Assembly (NCBI RefSeq): GCF_024294905.1
Contig: NZ_JANCOC010000003.1
Coordinates: 145,966-209,965, forward strand
Source: Rothia gullae
GTDB taxonomy: Bacteria; Actinomycetota; Actinomycetes; Actinomycetales; Micrococcaceae
DNA length: 64,000 nucleotides
Direction of reading: 5' to 3'
Shown here: in pieces, positions 43,757-52,562 of the stretch
Layout: each line of letters opens with the position of its first letter
Position numbering within the stretch: position 1 is the stretch's first letter
Made by a program: the position numbers and the translations under genes
Notes under the pieces: generated by a model
The model's input: only the letters and a program-made list of their open reading frames with translations
What the model was told of the DNA's origin: nothing
Database searches by the model: none

Positions 43757-46678
43757 TTAGCTCACCTTCTCCAGCGGCGCGTAACGCAGCAGCAGACGCT
43801 TCTCTTCCGAACCGAAGCGAACCTTCGCCACGGTCTTATCGCCGCTACCCTCAACGGCGAGCACGCGACCCTCACCAAACTTGGTGTGGCGCACGGTATC
43901 GCCGACCGCCAGAGTCAGAATTTCCTTACTCTGGTGTACGCGGGAACGGTTCGTCACCTTTGAGGTGGCCGCCGCCAGCCCGTAGCTTGCCGAGCCGTTA
44001 ATATCCGCGGTAGACGGCTCAGAGCGGCGTGCGGGGCGAGACTCGTAGGGGTCGTATGAGCCGCGCGAGCCACCGGACCTGTACCCGCCCGAGCCATAGC
44101 CGCCACCGTACGAGTTACCGTAGGAGCTGCCGCCATAGGAACCGCCGCCGCGAGCGCCATACGCGCCCATACCGGAGGCACCAAAGCCCGAGAAACCGGC
44201 GGTGCGCTTCCAGTCAATCAGCTCCTCCGGGATCTCCTCCAGGAAGGGCGAGGGCGGGTTGAACTGGCTCTTACCCCACATGGTGCGGGTTTCCGAGCGG
44301 GTCAGGTACAGGCGCTCCATGGCGCGGGTCAGACCCACGTACGCCAGGCGGCGTTCCTCGCTCATTTCCTTCTCATCGGTCAGGGCACGCTGATGCGGGA
44401 ACAAGCCGTGCTCCATGCCGGTCAGGAACACCACGGGGAACTCCAGGCCCTTAGCGGTGTGCAGGGTCATGAGGGTGACCATGCCCTGCGCCTTCGCCTC
44501 GGCGGCTTCGGCGGCAATCTGTGCGGCGGAGGCGTTCTCACCCTCCGCGCTGGCGGGGCGGTTCGGGATTGAGTCGGCGTCGGCGACCAGAGCCACGTGT
44601 TCGAGGAACTGCTCCAGGTCGGCGCCGGGGTTCTCGGTCTCAAACTCGACCATAGCGTCAAGCAGCTCGGAGAGGTTTTCCACGCGCGATTCGTCCTGAA
44701 TGTCCTTGGAGGCGCGCAGAGCCGCCAGGTATCCGGTCTGTTCCAGGACCGCTTCCAGGCAGGTTGCGGCGGGTTCGGTGCGGGCAATCTGCGCCAGGTC
44801 GTCCATGAGGCGCACGAACTCGGCGTACTTCTTAATCGCGGCGGCGCCCAGGCCGGGGATGTCGGCTGCCTGGCGTGCGGCGGCGTAGAAGGAGATGCGG
44901 TTCGCACTCGCGTACTCCGCCACCACGGACTCAGACTTGGCACCGATACCGCGCTTGGGTTCGTTGAGGATGCGGCGCACGTTCACGTCGTCATCGGGGT
45001 TGCTCAGGGCGCGCAGGTACGCCAGCGCGTCCTTGATTTCCTTACGCTCGTAGAAGCGGGTACCACCGACCACGCGGTAGGGCAGGCCGGCACGCATGAG
45101 CATGTCCTCGAGGGTTCGGGACTGCGCGTTGGTGCGGTAGAAGATTGCGACGTCACCGGGCTGCACGCCGTGTTCATCGGCAAGGCGGTCAATTTCGCGG
45201 GTGATGTAGCGTGCTTCGGCGTGCTCGGATTCGGCGACGTAACCGATGATCTTCGCACCCGCGCCGGAGGCGGTCCACAGCTTCTTGGGGCGACGGTCGG
45301 GGTTGCGTTCGATGACCGCGTTCGCCGCGGAGAGGATGTTCTGCGTGGAACGGTAGTTCTGTTCCAGCAGGATCGTGTGGGCGTTCGGGTAGTCCTTTTC
45401 GAAGTCCGTGATATTGCGGATATCCGCGCCGCGGAAAGCGTAGATGGACTGGTCGGAGTCACCCACCACGGTCAGCTCGGCAGGGGGTACCGCGTCCGGG
45501 TAGGGGCCGCGGTCAGCAGGTGCCTTCGTGTGGGCGCCGACCAGTTCACGCACGAGCTGGTACTGGGCGTGGTTGGTGTCCTGGTACTCGTCCACAAGGA
45601 TGTGGCGGAACTTACGGCGGTAGTAGTTGGCGATTTCAGGGAACTTCTTGAGCAAGAAGACGGTGCGGCCAATCAGGTCGTCAAAGTCGAGGGAGTTGGC
45701 GGCGCGCAGACGTTGCGTGTAGACAGTGTAGATCTGCGAGATGGTCTTCTCGTACGGGTTATCGTTCGCCACGCGGGATGCGTACGCTTCGGCGCTGACC
45801 AGCTCATTCTTCAGCGCGGAGATGCGGTTACCCACGGCCTTGGCGGTGAACTTCTTGGTGTCCAGGTTGAGCTCTTTAATGATCAGGCTCAGCAGGCGCT
45901 GTGAGTCGGTCGAATCGTAGATGGTGAAGGTCGACTTCAGACCCAGGGCGGCGGCCTCACGGCGCAGCACGCGCACACAGAAGCTGTGGAAGGTCGAGAT
46001 CCACATGTGCTTGGCGCGCGGGCCGACCAGCGCCTCAATACGTTCACGCATTTCGGCGGCAGCCTTGTTGGTGAAGGTGATGGCGAGAATCTGGCCGGGG
46101 GTCGCGCGGTGGGTTGCGAGCAGGTATGCGATGCGGTGGGTGAGCACGCGGGTCTTGCCGGACCCGGCGCCCGCGACGATGAGCAGGGGCGCGCCGGAGT
46201 GCAGCACGGCTTCTTCCTGGCGTTCGTTGAGCCCAGCGGTGAGGGAGGCGGGGTTCACCGCGTTGAGGCTGTGGGCGCGTTCGCTATAGGGGTCGGCGGG
46301 GTCGAAGTCCTCGCCGTAGCCGCCGACTCGGTAGGCGGGCGGCATGAAGTCGCCGAGCGGGTCTGCGGCGGTGAAGGCTGCGGGTGCGCCGGGTTCAGGA
46401 ACGGGCGCGCTGGTAGCAGGGGCACCGTAGGCGGGCATGCCGGTAGGCAGGGCGGCGGGTATGTCCTGTGCGGGCGCCTCCATCGCCGGAGCATTCATCA
46501 CTGCGGCGTCCATGGGAGGGGCGTAGTAGTCGTCCTCGGCAGGGGGTACGTCATAGTAGGGATCGAAGGGCGGCTCGTCATCCGCTACCGGTGCTGCGGG
46601 GGTGACGAGTTCGGCGGCGAACAGGCCGTCCTGTTCGGTGAAGGGCTGCTTCTGCTGTTCGGGCTTGTCGCTCATCAT
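43757..46678 (-). CDS. pcrA: UvrD/PcrA-type superfamily 1 DNA helicase
   Basis: A 973-residue 3'-5' helicase for repair and removal of RecA or stalled complexes. The core (about 150-800) has Q-motif LNERQEEAV, Walker A AGAGSGKTRVL, motif II VDEYQDTN, motif III VVGDSDQSIYAFRGAD, motif IV LEQNYRST, motif V TLHTAKGLEF and motif VI VGLTRAMERLYL. Two features differ from a minimal PcrA: an acidic Pro/Ala/Tyr-rich N-terminal extension of about 145 residues, and a Gly/Ser/Tyr-rich low-complexity segment near 825-885. The C-terminal Tudor-like domain (GDTVRHTKFGEGRVLAVEG) is the RNA-polymerase-binding type. AGGTAG precedes two adjacent ATGs (46678 or 46675). Confidence 0.95.
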   Translation of the reverse strand: MMSDKPEQQKQPFTEQDGLFAAELVTPAAPVADDEPPFDPYYDVPPAEDDYYAPPMDAAVMNAPAMEAPAQDIPAALPTGMPAYGAPATSAPVPEPGAPAAFTAADPLGDFMPPAYRVGGYGEDFDPADPYSERAHSLNAVNPASLTAGLNERQEEAVLHSGAPLLIVAGAGSGKTRVLTHRIAYLLATHRATPGQILAITFTNKAAAEMRERIEALVGPRAKHMWISTFHSFCVRVLRREAAALGLKSTFTIYDSTDSQRLLSLIIKELNLDTKKFTAKAVGNRISALKNELVSAEAYASRVANDNPYEKTISQIYTVYTQRLRAANSLDFDDLIGRTVFLLKKFPEIANYYRRKFRHILVDEYQDTNHAQYQLVRELVGAHTKAPADRGPYPDAVPPAELTVVGDSDQSIYAFRGADIRNITDFEKDYPNAHTILLEQNYRSTQNILSAANAVIERNPDRRPKKLWTASGAGAKIIGYVAESEHAEARYITREIDRLADEHGVQPGDVAIFYRTNAQSRTLEDMLMRAGLPYRVVGGTRFYERKEIKDALAYLRALSNPDDDVNVRRILNEPKRGIGAKSESVVAEYASANRISFYAAARQAADIPGLGAAAIKKYAEFVRLMDDLAQIARTEPAATCLEAVLEQTGYLAALRASKDIQDESRVENLSELLDAMVEFETENPGADLEQFLEHVALVADADSIPNRPASAEGENASAAQIAAEAAEAKAQGMVTLMTLHTAKGLEFPVVFLTGMEHGLFPHQRALTDEKEMSEERRLAYVGLTRAMERLYLTRSETRTMWGKSQFNPPSPFLEEIPEELIDWKRTAGFSGFGASGMGAYGARGGGSYGGSSYGNSYGGGYGSGGYRSGGSRGSYDPYESRPARRSEPSTADINGSASYGLAAATSKVTNRSRVHQSKEILTLAVGDTVRHTKFGEGRVLAVEGSGDKTVAKVRFGSEEKRLLLRYAPLEKVS

Positions 46679-46822
46679 CTACCTCGCTGCCTAGAATACA
46701 CGTTCGATATTCCATGCTACCGCATTTACTCCGCGGCTCCCACCCGTTCAGTCAATCAGCCTCACAACCCAAATCGGCAACGGCACCCCGGTGGCACAGA
46801 ATAGTCATGCTAGGATGACCGC

Positions 46823-47683
46823 ATGACTCAGACCTTACCTCCGGGCCTCTCAATAGCCCTATGGTGCAATGGCTCAGCCGACGAAGCCGCACAGTTCTAC
46901 ACCAGGGTTTTTCGCGATGCTTCCGTCATTGAACGGGTGCCCGGACTTACGACGGCTCTAAGCATCCATGGCTTCCAGCTCTCACTCATTAATGGTGATG
47001 ACCGGTACGTCCCGAACCAGTACGTCAGTTGCATCCTAAACTTTGACCCGCTCCTCTTCGGTGGTGATGCGCAAGCGCGAGCATACCTCGATGAACTCTA
47101 CGAAGAGCTAAGTACCGGCGGTGTGCTGATGGAACTGGGTGAGTATCCTTTCTCCCCACGCTACGCCTGGGTGCGTGATCGTTTTGGTATGACCTGGCAG
47201 CTGATGCTTACCAATCCTGCAGGGGACCCGCGCCCCTTCGTCGTGCCTTCTTTCATGTTTGGCGGCACGAATCACGGCAATGCAGCGGAAGCCACCAACG
47301 GCTGGATTTCCATATTTGATGATGCTCGCCGCGGTACCCTGTACCACTATCCGGAAGGTAGCCCCTTTGAGGCAGATGCGGTCATGTTTACCGACTTCAA
47401 CCTGCACGGCACCTGGATGGCGGCTGCTGATTCCGGCACTTTCCACGATTTCACATTCACGCCCGGGGTTTCGGTAGTTCTTTCGTGCCGTACCCAGGAG
47501 GAGATTGATTACTATTGGGAGCAGCTCTCGGCTATACCTGAGGTGGAGCGTTGCGGCTGGTGTGTAGATCGCTGGGGTATTTCTTGGCAGGTTGTCCCGC
47601 ACAATATTGCTGAGCTGATGGCGGATAAGGCCGCTCGCGAGAAGATCCTGCTGATGGGCAAGATTGACCTGTCTCAGCTATAA
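46823..47683 (+). CDS. VOC (PhnB/glyoxalase-like) family protein
   Basis: A 286-residue protein with two tandem PhnB-like/3-demethylubiquinone-9-methyltransferase-type VOC repeats (about 8-140 and 150-270). Both show the metal-site-like F-x-x-x-W-Q pattern (RFGMTWQLML and RWGISWQVVP). Such proteins are usually of unknown substrate. TAGGAT lies exactly six bases before the ATG with no Shine-Dalgarno, so the message is probably leaderless. A terminator and a convergent tRNA-Arg gene follow. Confidence 0.8.
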   Translation: MTQTLPPGLSIALWCNGSADEAAQFYTRVFRDASVIERVPGLTTALSIHGFQLSLINGDDRYVPNQYVSCILNFDPLLFGGDAQARAYLDELYEELSTGGVLMELGEYPFSPRYAWVRDRFGMTWQLMLTNPAGDPRPFVVPSFMFGGTNHGNAAEATNGWISIFDDARRGTLYHYPEGSPFEADAVMFTDFNLHGTWMAAADSGTFHDFTFTPGVSVVLSCRTQEEIDYYWEQLSAIPEVERCGWCVDRWGISWQVVPHNIAELMADKAAREKILLMGKIDLSQL

Positions 47684-47724
47684 CAACGTGTTTTCTTGAG
47701 TGCTCGTTACGTGCAGAAACAGAG

Positions 47725-47763
47725 AAACCGCCCGCGCCTGCTAATGCAAGCGACGGGCGGTTT
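47725..47763. terminator. Terminator between VOC gene and tRNA-Arg
   Basis: A stem aaaccgcccg/cgggcggttt with TTTTC on the plus side may serve both convergent units. Confidence 0.75.
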
Positions 47764-47793
47764 TCTCGTACCGGCGTGGCCACCGGTTCTGTG

Positions 47794-47866
47794 TGCCCCC
47801 GAGACGATTCGAACGTCCGACACCTTCTTTAGGAGAGAAGTGCTCTATCCCCTGAGCTACGAGGGC
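47794..47866 (-). tRNA. tRNA-Arg (CCU anticodon)
   Basis: A 73-base cloverleaf on the minus strand. The acceptor stem GCCCTCG/CGGGGGC (one wobble pair) has discriminator A. The anticodon stem CTTCT/AGAAG carries loop CTCCTAA with anticodon CCU (reads AGG). The T-arm contains GTTCGAATC. No CCA is encoded. It stands alone. Confidence 0.93.
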
Positions 47867-48054
47867 GTACCTATCCAGTATAAAGCACCCCGCACCGCAA
47901 GTCCGCTTAGCCCGCCCAAGCCGCCAGCATCCACCGGTATTCGCACCGTGCCCACCCTCTGCCCCAATCCCTGCCCCAACCCGTGTTCACCGCCCTGTGT
48001 TCACCACCTGAGGACACCCGCACCCGGCAGCAGAACCGCTCCTATAATGTACGA

Positions 48055-49053
48055 ATGAGCATCTACATTGACCCGCCCACCTGGCCCGCACGCGGCACCG
48101 TCTTCTCACACCTCATCTCCGATGCATCCTTGGCGGAACTGCACGAGTTCGCCGCGGCTGCGGGCATCAGTGAGCGTGCCTTCGACCGCGACCACTACGA
48201 CGTGCCGGCGCACCTCTACGATGAGCTGGTGCGGGCGGGTGGGAAGGAACTCAGTGGCGCACAGCTGACTCGCACGCTTATTGCCAGCGGTCTACGGATT
48301 CCCCTGAAGGAACGCCCCGAGAAGATTCGCCCGCGTCTGCTTCGCGCCTGGGAGGCGACGTTTACTCCCCGTCTCAAGCGTGTGGAGGCTCCTACCGAGC
48401 TACGGGCTCAACTCACGGCGCAGGTGGCGGAGCTGGGTGAGAGCCTGTTGCAAGCGTGGGAGCAGCCGCACCGCGCCTACCACCACAGCGGGCACCTTTT
48501 GCAGATGCTCACCGATCTGAACCGCCTCTACGCACACCGCACGCAGGGTTCTACTCCCCTGGCGTTGGTTCTGGCGGCGTGGTTCCACGACGCGGTCTAT
48601 GAGGGCGCGCCGGGTGAGGATGAGCGCCGTAGCGAGCAGCTGGCGAGCGCCTCCCTGGAGCCGCTGGTTACCGCGGGTCTGCTCACCGGGCACGAGCTAC
48701 AGATGGTGGGCTTTCTGGTGCGTGCCACGGCAACCCACGAGCTACCCGAGTCTACCGATCTTCCAGCGGGCTATGAACCGGCGGATATTCAGTTTTTCCT
48801 CGATGCCGATATGGCTATCCTGGCGGCTGATTCGGCACGCTATCGCCGCTACCTGCGCGGGGTGCGTAGCGAGTACTCCCATTTTGACGATGAGGCGTTC
48901 CGTACCGGTCGTACGACCTTCCTGCGTTCGATTCTGGGTCGCGAGCGCATCTTCCTCTCCGAACAGGCTCTGCAGCTCTGGGAGGAGCCCGCGCGGGCTA
49001 ATCTGCGTGCTGAGCTCAACGGATGGGCGCAGGACCCGCAGGGGCTTCTATAG
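48055..49053 (+). CDS. DUF4031 domain fused to HD-type phosphohydrolase
   Basis: A 332-residue two-domain protein. The first about 85 residues (SIYIDPPTWPARGTVFSHL, then DHYDVP) match DUF4031. The remainder (about 110-320) is an HD-like predicted metal-dependent hydrolase with YHHSGHLLQML, WFHDAVY and FLDADMAIL, supplying His/Asp metal ligands. It may hydrolyse a nucleotide-type substrate. A consensus -10 TATAAT (48043-48048) sits six bases before the ATG with no Shine-Dalgarno, a strong case for a leaderless message. A terminator follows at 49089. Confidence 0.82.
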   Translation: MSIYIDPPTWPARGTVFSHLISDASLAELHEFAAAAGISERAFDRDHYDVPAHLYDELVRAGGKELSGAQLTRTLIASGLRIPLKERPEKIRPRLLRAWEATFTPRLKRVEAPTELRAQLTAQVAELGESLLQAWEQPHRAYHHSGHLLQMLTDLNRLYAHRTQGSTPLALVLAAWFHDAVYEGAPGEDERRSEQLASASLEPLVTAGLLTGHELQMVGFLVRATATHELPESTDLPAGYEPADIQFFLDADMAILAADSARYRRYLRGVRSEYSHFDDEAFRTGRTTFLRSILGRERIFLSEQALQLWEEPARANLRAELNGWAQDPQGLL

Positions 49054-49088
49054 GCTCTCGCGTCCTAGCCGCATACGCTTAAACACAT

Positions 49089-49134
49089 ACCGCCGAGAAT
49101 GCACCCATACTAAGGTGCATTCTCGGCGGTATTT
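49089..49134 (+). terminator. Terminator of the DUF4031-HD gene
   Basis: A perfect 17-bp stem (49089-49105 with 49114-49130) with ATTTTC. Confidence 0.85.
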
Positions 49135-49158
49135 TCATGGAATCTTTCGGGTACACAG

Positions 49159-49192
49159 AAGGCGCCCACCCCGTGCTGGGCAGGCGCCTTTT
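49159..49192. terminator. Second hairpin, likely terminator for the NlpC/P60 gene
   Basis: A stem aaggcgcc/ggcgcctt with an inner ccc/ggg lies 41 bases past the NlpC/P60 stop. T-run is only on the plus side. Confidence 0.5.
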
Positions 49193-49232
49193 GAAGTATG
49201 TTGGGCTAGACCCGACTCTTATGCGCTAAGGC

Positions 49233-49889
49233 TTAGAGAGCGGTGTAGTAGCCGTCAATGGACATCCAGGAGGTGGGGTGCACCAGGGTACCGTTGGTGG
49301 GGTTCAGAGCGGAAATCATCTTGCCGTTGCCCAGGTAGATACCAACGTGGCTGTAGCCGTTCTGGAAGACGATGTCGCCGGGCTGGGGGTTAGCGGTCGG
49401 ACGCAGCTCGTTCTTCATTGCGTAGGTGAAAGCAGTCAGCTTGATGCCGTGCTGCGCGAAAACCCAAGAGGTGAAGCCGGAGCAGTCCCATGCACCAAAG
49501 GTCTTGCCGCCCCAAACGTATGAGCCACCCAGGCCGCTCATTGCGGTTGCAACGATTGCGTCGCGGGATGCGTTACCGGTGTAAGCGGAGGAAGCAGCGG
49601 GTGCCGGAGCTGCAACGGGTGCCGGAGCTGCAACGGGTGCCGGAGCTACAACGGGTGCCGGAGCTACAACGGGTGCAACGTAAGCCTGCTGTGCCTCAGC
49701 CTGGGGTGCAACGTAGGTGGTTGCGGGGGTGTTATAGCTGGTGTAGTCGAACTCGTAGTTGGTGTAGTCGTAGGACAGATCAGCAGCAGCGGGAATCTGT
49801 GCAAATGCGTTCGCGGGAACGGTCGAGCCGAGCAACAGTGCGCCTGCTGCGAGGGTTGCGCCTGCGTTACGTACGATTTTTTTATCCAT
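49233..49889 (-). CDS. Secreted NlpC/P60 peptidoglycan endopeptidase
   Basis: A 218-residue exported hydrolase. A signal peptide (about 1-30, ANAFA) is followed by a Tyr-rich segment, a Pro/Ala/Val repeat linker (PAPVVA/PAPVAA units, about 70-98), and the NlpC/P60 domain (about 105-218). The catalytic Cys is in WDCSGFTSW and the His in GYSHVGIYLG; a polar residue in SALNPTNG region completes the fold. It should cut stem peptides and help cell separation or growth. ATG 49889 has GGAGGAATTACC upstream. A c-di-AMP-type riboswitch occupies the 5' leader, tying expression to c-di-AMP and envelope or osmotic state. Confidence 0.92.
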   Translation of the reverse strand: MDKKIVRNAGATLAAGALLLGSTVPANAFAQIPAAADLSYDYTNYEFDYTSYNTPATTYVAPQAEAQQAYVAPVVAPAPVVAPAPVAAPAPVAAPAPAASSAYTGNASRDAIVATAMSGLGGSYVWGGKTFGAWDCSGFTSWVFAQHGIKLTAFTYAMKNELRPTANPQPGDIVFQNGYSHVGIYLGNGKMISALNPTNGTLVHPTSWMSIDGYYTAL

Positions 49890-49902
49890 TGGTAATTCCT
49901 CC

Positions 49903-50062
49903 ATTGCCTGACGAGGTAAGCTGTCGGACTCGAGCATGGATTCGCTCGGCCACCGAAGTGACTTAGCCCCGAGGCCTCTCGATTGAGAAACCGTATCCCA
50001 GCTTGGGGATTGGGTCCCCCGCTTCTGCCATATTGGGTAGACGTTCATCTAAGCGTTGGCAG
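49903..50062 (-). ncRNA. ydaO/yuaA-type c-di-AMP riboswitch
   Basis: On the minus strand the leader contains the family's conserved blocks in order: GGGGGACCCAAT, a GGGA-closing stem, CGGGGCTAAG...GCGAATCC, and GAGTCCGACAGCTTACCTCG near the 3' end. The last block is the most diagnostic and I recognise it from actinobacterial ydaO RNAs ahead of NlpC/P60 and Rpf genes. In known members c-di-AMP binding turns expression off. Exact ends are approximate. Confidence 0.85.
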
Positions 50063-50668
50063 AACTCAGCGGAACCGCTTCGACGGTGCCCTCTTACGAT
50101 TAGGATTTAGGCACAAATCGAGAATACACAGAAAACTCCCAGTTGTCACCTCATTCAGACTTAAATTTTGAGCTTTCACCCCCCGGAGGAACGGAGTGAG
50201 TTTGAATGACCAGAACCCCGTTTATTTGCGGAAGCTTAAGTAGATTAAGGCGTTTGACTAGGCATTTTATAAAGATGCACATTCGCTTTTAATGCACTAC
50301 CACCCCTTAAGGGCATGGTTCAAAACTCTTAAAAATGAACCTCGTCTCTTAAGGTTTTGCTCCCATTACTCACTGAGAAACCGGCGTGTCTCTCAGCTTC
50401 AACCTCAGATTTAAGCGAAAAACACGAAAAATGCACTCAAACGCAGTTGCCAAAAAGTTAAGAGAGGAGTATATGCTCGCTCACGTGAGGGCATCCTGAG
50501 CCACTGATCTACGCCGCTTAGTCCACCTTTTGCAGCCCGAATACGCCTCGTTCCTCCGCGTTTCCCGATTCTTCCTTTATATACGTATATACGGCGTTTC
50601 ACTCCGATTATTGAGCTAAATCGTCCGCTATCTAAGACAAAGCCGGTTCTCAGGGAGTCAACCGCACA
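50063..50668. other. 606-bp AT-rich intergenic region
   Basis: This stretch should contain the promoter feeding the riboswitch. I see no credible gene. A nine-codon frame with AGAGGAG ahead (ATG 50473, MLAHVRAS) and a CTCACGTGAG palindrome (50480-50489) are present but have no support. Confidence 0.45.
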
Positions 50669-50669
50669 A

Positions 50670-50715
50670 AAACGGTGGTATCGCCTCCTCAAGTGAGGAG
50701 GCGATACCACCGTTT
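50670..50715 (-). terminator. Terminator of the IdeR/DtxR gene
   Basis: A perfect 21-bp stem (50670-50690 with 50695-50715), AAAC/GTTT ends, 37 bases past the stop. Confidence 0.9.
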
Positions 50716-50752
50716 AGTGTGAACTGGGTTAGCGGACTCTCAGAATTAGAGC

Positions 50753-51457
50753 TTAGAGGTTGCCACCGCGCTTGACCACAATTGCGTTTGCCACGTCCAT
50801 ATCCAGGGAGAGGGTGTCCTCTTCACCGTCGGCGTGAACAATCACGTCATCGTTCTGACCGGCGACCACGGACACCGAAGCGCCGTAGACAATACCTACG
50901 TCAGCCAGCAACTTCAGCAGCTCAACGTCAGTCTGAATGGACTCGGGGAAACGAGAGATAGTGAAACGGTCCTCCGGACCGGAGTCCCGTGCCGCCAGAG
51001 ACATGGGCACGGTACGCTCGTCGTTCTTCTCGCTAGTGTGGCCCAGGTCCTCCAGACCGGGGATAGCGTTACCGTACGGGGAAAACTTGGGGTCCTTAAG
51101 CATCTCCAGGATGCGCTTCTCCACCTTATCACTCATGACGTGTTCCCAGCGGCATGCCTCTTCGTGCACGTACTCAAGTTCCAGACCAATAATGTCGGAG
51201 AGCAGGCGCTCAGCCAGGCGGTGCTTACGCATCACCTCGACCGCCTTGCGGCGACCCTCCTCGGTCAGTTCGAGGTGGCGGTCCGGCTCAACGGTGAGCA
51301 GGCCGTGCTTCTCCATGCGTGCCACAGTCTGAGAAACGGTCGGGCCGGAGTGCTCGAGTCGTTCAGCGATGCGCGCACGCATGGGGACAATGCCCTCTTC
51401 CTCCAGTTCGAGGATGGTGCGCAAATACATCTCTGTGGTATCGATGAGGTCTGTCAT
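50753..51457 (-). CDS. IdeR/DtxR-type metal-dependent repressor
   Basis: A 234-residue regulator. The winged helix-turn-helix (about 1-70, LIDTTEMYLRTILELEEEGI and RIAERLEHSGPTVSQTVARM) and the dimerisation/metal domain (about 73-140) with HRLAERLLSDIIGLE, the HEEACRWEHVMS motif (Glu/Cys/His metal ligands) and CysMetal context match DtxR/IdeR. A C-terminal SH3/FeoA-like domain (about 155-234) is present, which favours iron-sensing IdeR over short MntR. ATG 51457 has GGGAGAG upstream. It likely senses Fe2+ and controls iron genes such as entCAB and perhaps lutABC in this window. A TTAG-N10-CTAA element lies just upstream. Confidence 0.9.
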   Translation of the reverse strand: MTDLIDTTEMYLRTILELEEEGIVPMRARIAERLEHSGPTVSQTVARMEKHGLLTVEPDRHLELTEEGRRKAVEVMRKHRLAERLLSDIIGLELEYVHEEACRWEHVMSDKVEKRILEMLKDPKFSPYGNAIPGLEDLGHTSEKNDERTVPMSLAARDSGPEDRFTISRFPESIQTDVELLKLLADVGIVYGASVSVVAGQNDDVIVHADGEEDTLSLDMDVANAIVVKRGGNL

Positions 51458-51487
51458 ATATCTCTCCCAGCTATCACTCCAACAGTG

Positions 51488-51506
51488 CTTAGATAGCATT
51501 GCCTAA
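51488..51506. promoter_or_regulatory. Candidate autoregulatory iron-box-like element
   Basis: On the minus strand TTAGGCAATGCTATCTAAG matches the DtxR consensus at about 12 of 19 positions. It lies about 30 bases before the regulator start. Its CTTAGG-N2-ATGCT core is also found before entB (61632). Confidence 0.35.
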
Positions 51507-51568
51507 GTCATTACTTATTCAATAATCTATTATGTACTTTTTCAGCGGCTTTTGCCACGGCTTAAGTC

Positions 51569-51605
51569 ATTGAGTCGTCCAACAATAACCGTTGGACGAC
51601 TCAAT
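51569..51605. repeat. Perfect 15-bp inverted repeat
   Basis: attgagtcgtccaac (51569-51583) pairs with its exact complement (51591-51605) over a seven-base loop, between the DUF3027 gene 3' end and the regulator promoter. No T-run follows on either strand, so it could be a terminator of the DUF3027 gene without a classical tail or an operator. Confidence 0.5.
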
Positions 51606-51668
51606 ACAACACCTTATATATACATTTTGTTAGCCCACCCGTTATTAAAGAGGAGTGGATAGTAGGCT

Positions 51669-52421
51669 CTACTCTGCGGACTCAGCCTCGGCAGTTTCCT
51701 CTGCAGCAGAAGCGTTCTGCGCGGTTTCATTCTCCACCGAGTTGTTCTCTACGGGCTCACCGGACTCAGCAGATTCCTCAGTAGCTACATCAGACTCTAC
51801 ATTCTCCTGCTCGGCGTTCTCCTCCAGGTCTTCCGGGCGAACGCGGTCAGCCCACGGCACCCAATCCGGCGCGATGAGCGCATCATCACCGGGTAGCAGA
51901 CCAACCTCGCAAATCGTTGCCACGCGGGAGCGAGGCGCACGCGAGAGGGTCGCGAACCAGAACCAGCCGCGGTAACCGGGCAGGCTACACTCAAACAGGT
52001 GAGTGCTCAGGCGCTCTTCCTCGGCGCGCACATGGTGAACCAGACCGATAGCGTGTGCCGGGGTGATCTCTCGCACACCCTGCAACGCTACGTCCTTAGC
52101 GGCGGCAAGAATCTCATCCACCTTGGAGGTGCGGCGCAGCTTGTGCGGAACGCCCAGGGAGGTGGCACCTACCTCTTCATCCAGCGGAGTGAAGGGGTCG
52201 GGGGTGGAGTCTTCGTTCTGTGCGGTTTCTCCAGCGGCAGATTCCTCAGCGGGTGTATCAGCCGCCTCAGTCTCCTCAGCGTTCACGGAGGGCTGAGTCT
52301 CAGCAGGTACAGCGCTACCCTCGTCAGCGCTCTCAGGCGCGGCAGAAGGCACAACGGACTCTGCGGGCGCGTCAGTAGCGGGCGTAGTTTCGGGTAGCAG
52401 TTCAATAACCTGTTCAGACAT
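51669..52421 (-). CDS. DUF3027-like acidic protein
   Basis: A 250-residue protein. The central part (about 95-190; KVDEILAAAKDVALQGVREI, then LPGYRGWFWFATLSRAPRSRVATICEV in part) matches the actinobacterial DUF3027 core with its Trp-rich stretch and LLPGDDALIAPDWVPWADRV. Long Ala/Glu/Ser/Pro-rich acidic tails on both sides look disordered. ATG 52421 has AGGGGT upstream. The function is unknown. Divergent from a small membrane protein gene. Confidence 0.75.
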   Translation of the reverse strand: MSEQVIELLPETTPATDAPAESVVPSAAPESADEGSAVPAETQPSVNAEETEAADTPAEESAAGETAQNEDSTPDPFTPLDEEVGATSLGVPHKLRRTSKVDEILAAAKDVALQGVREITPAHAIGLVHHVRAEEERLSTHLFECSLPGYRGWFWFATLSRAPRSRVATICEVGLLPGDDALIAPDWVPWADRVRPEDLEENAEQENVESDVATEESAESGEPVENNSVENETAQNASAAEETAEAESAE

Positions 52422-52562
52422 ACCCCTATTAAAGCATCTCGCGTGCGCAAACATTGCGGCGCCCGCCCCAAGCTCCACATACGCTGTGAATTTGGGTCTC
52501 AAACCGCTAAATCTGGGGCTTCGCCCACGAACAGCTGTGTGTGAGCTGATACCGTTAAATCC

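Noticed and set aside
50473-50499. Nine-codon frame MLAHVRAS with AGAGGAG ahead
   Set aside because: Spacing to the ATG is only three bases, and nothing downstream is on the same strand to be regulated.
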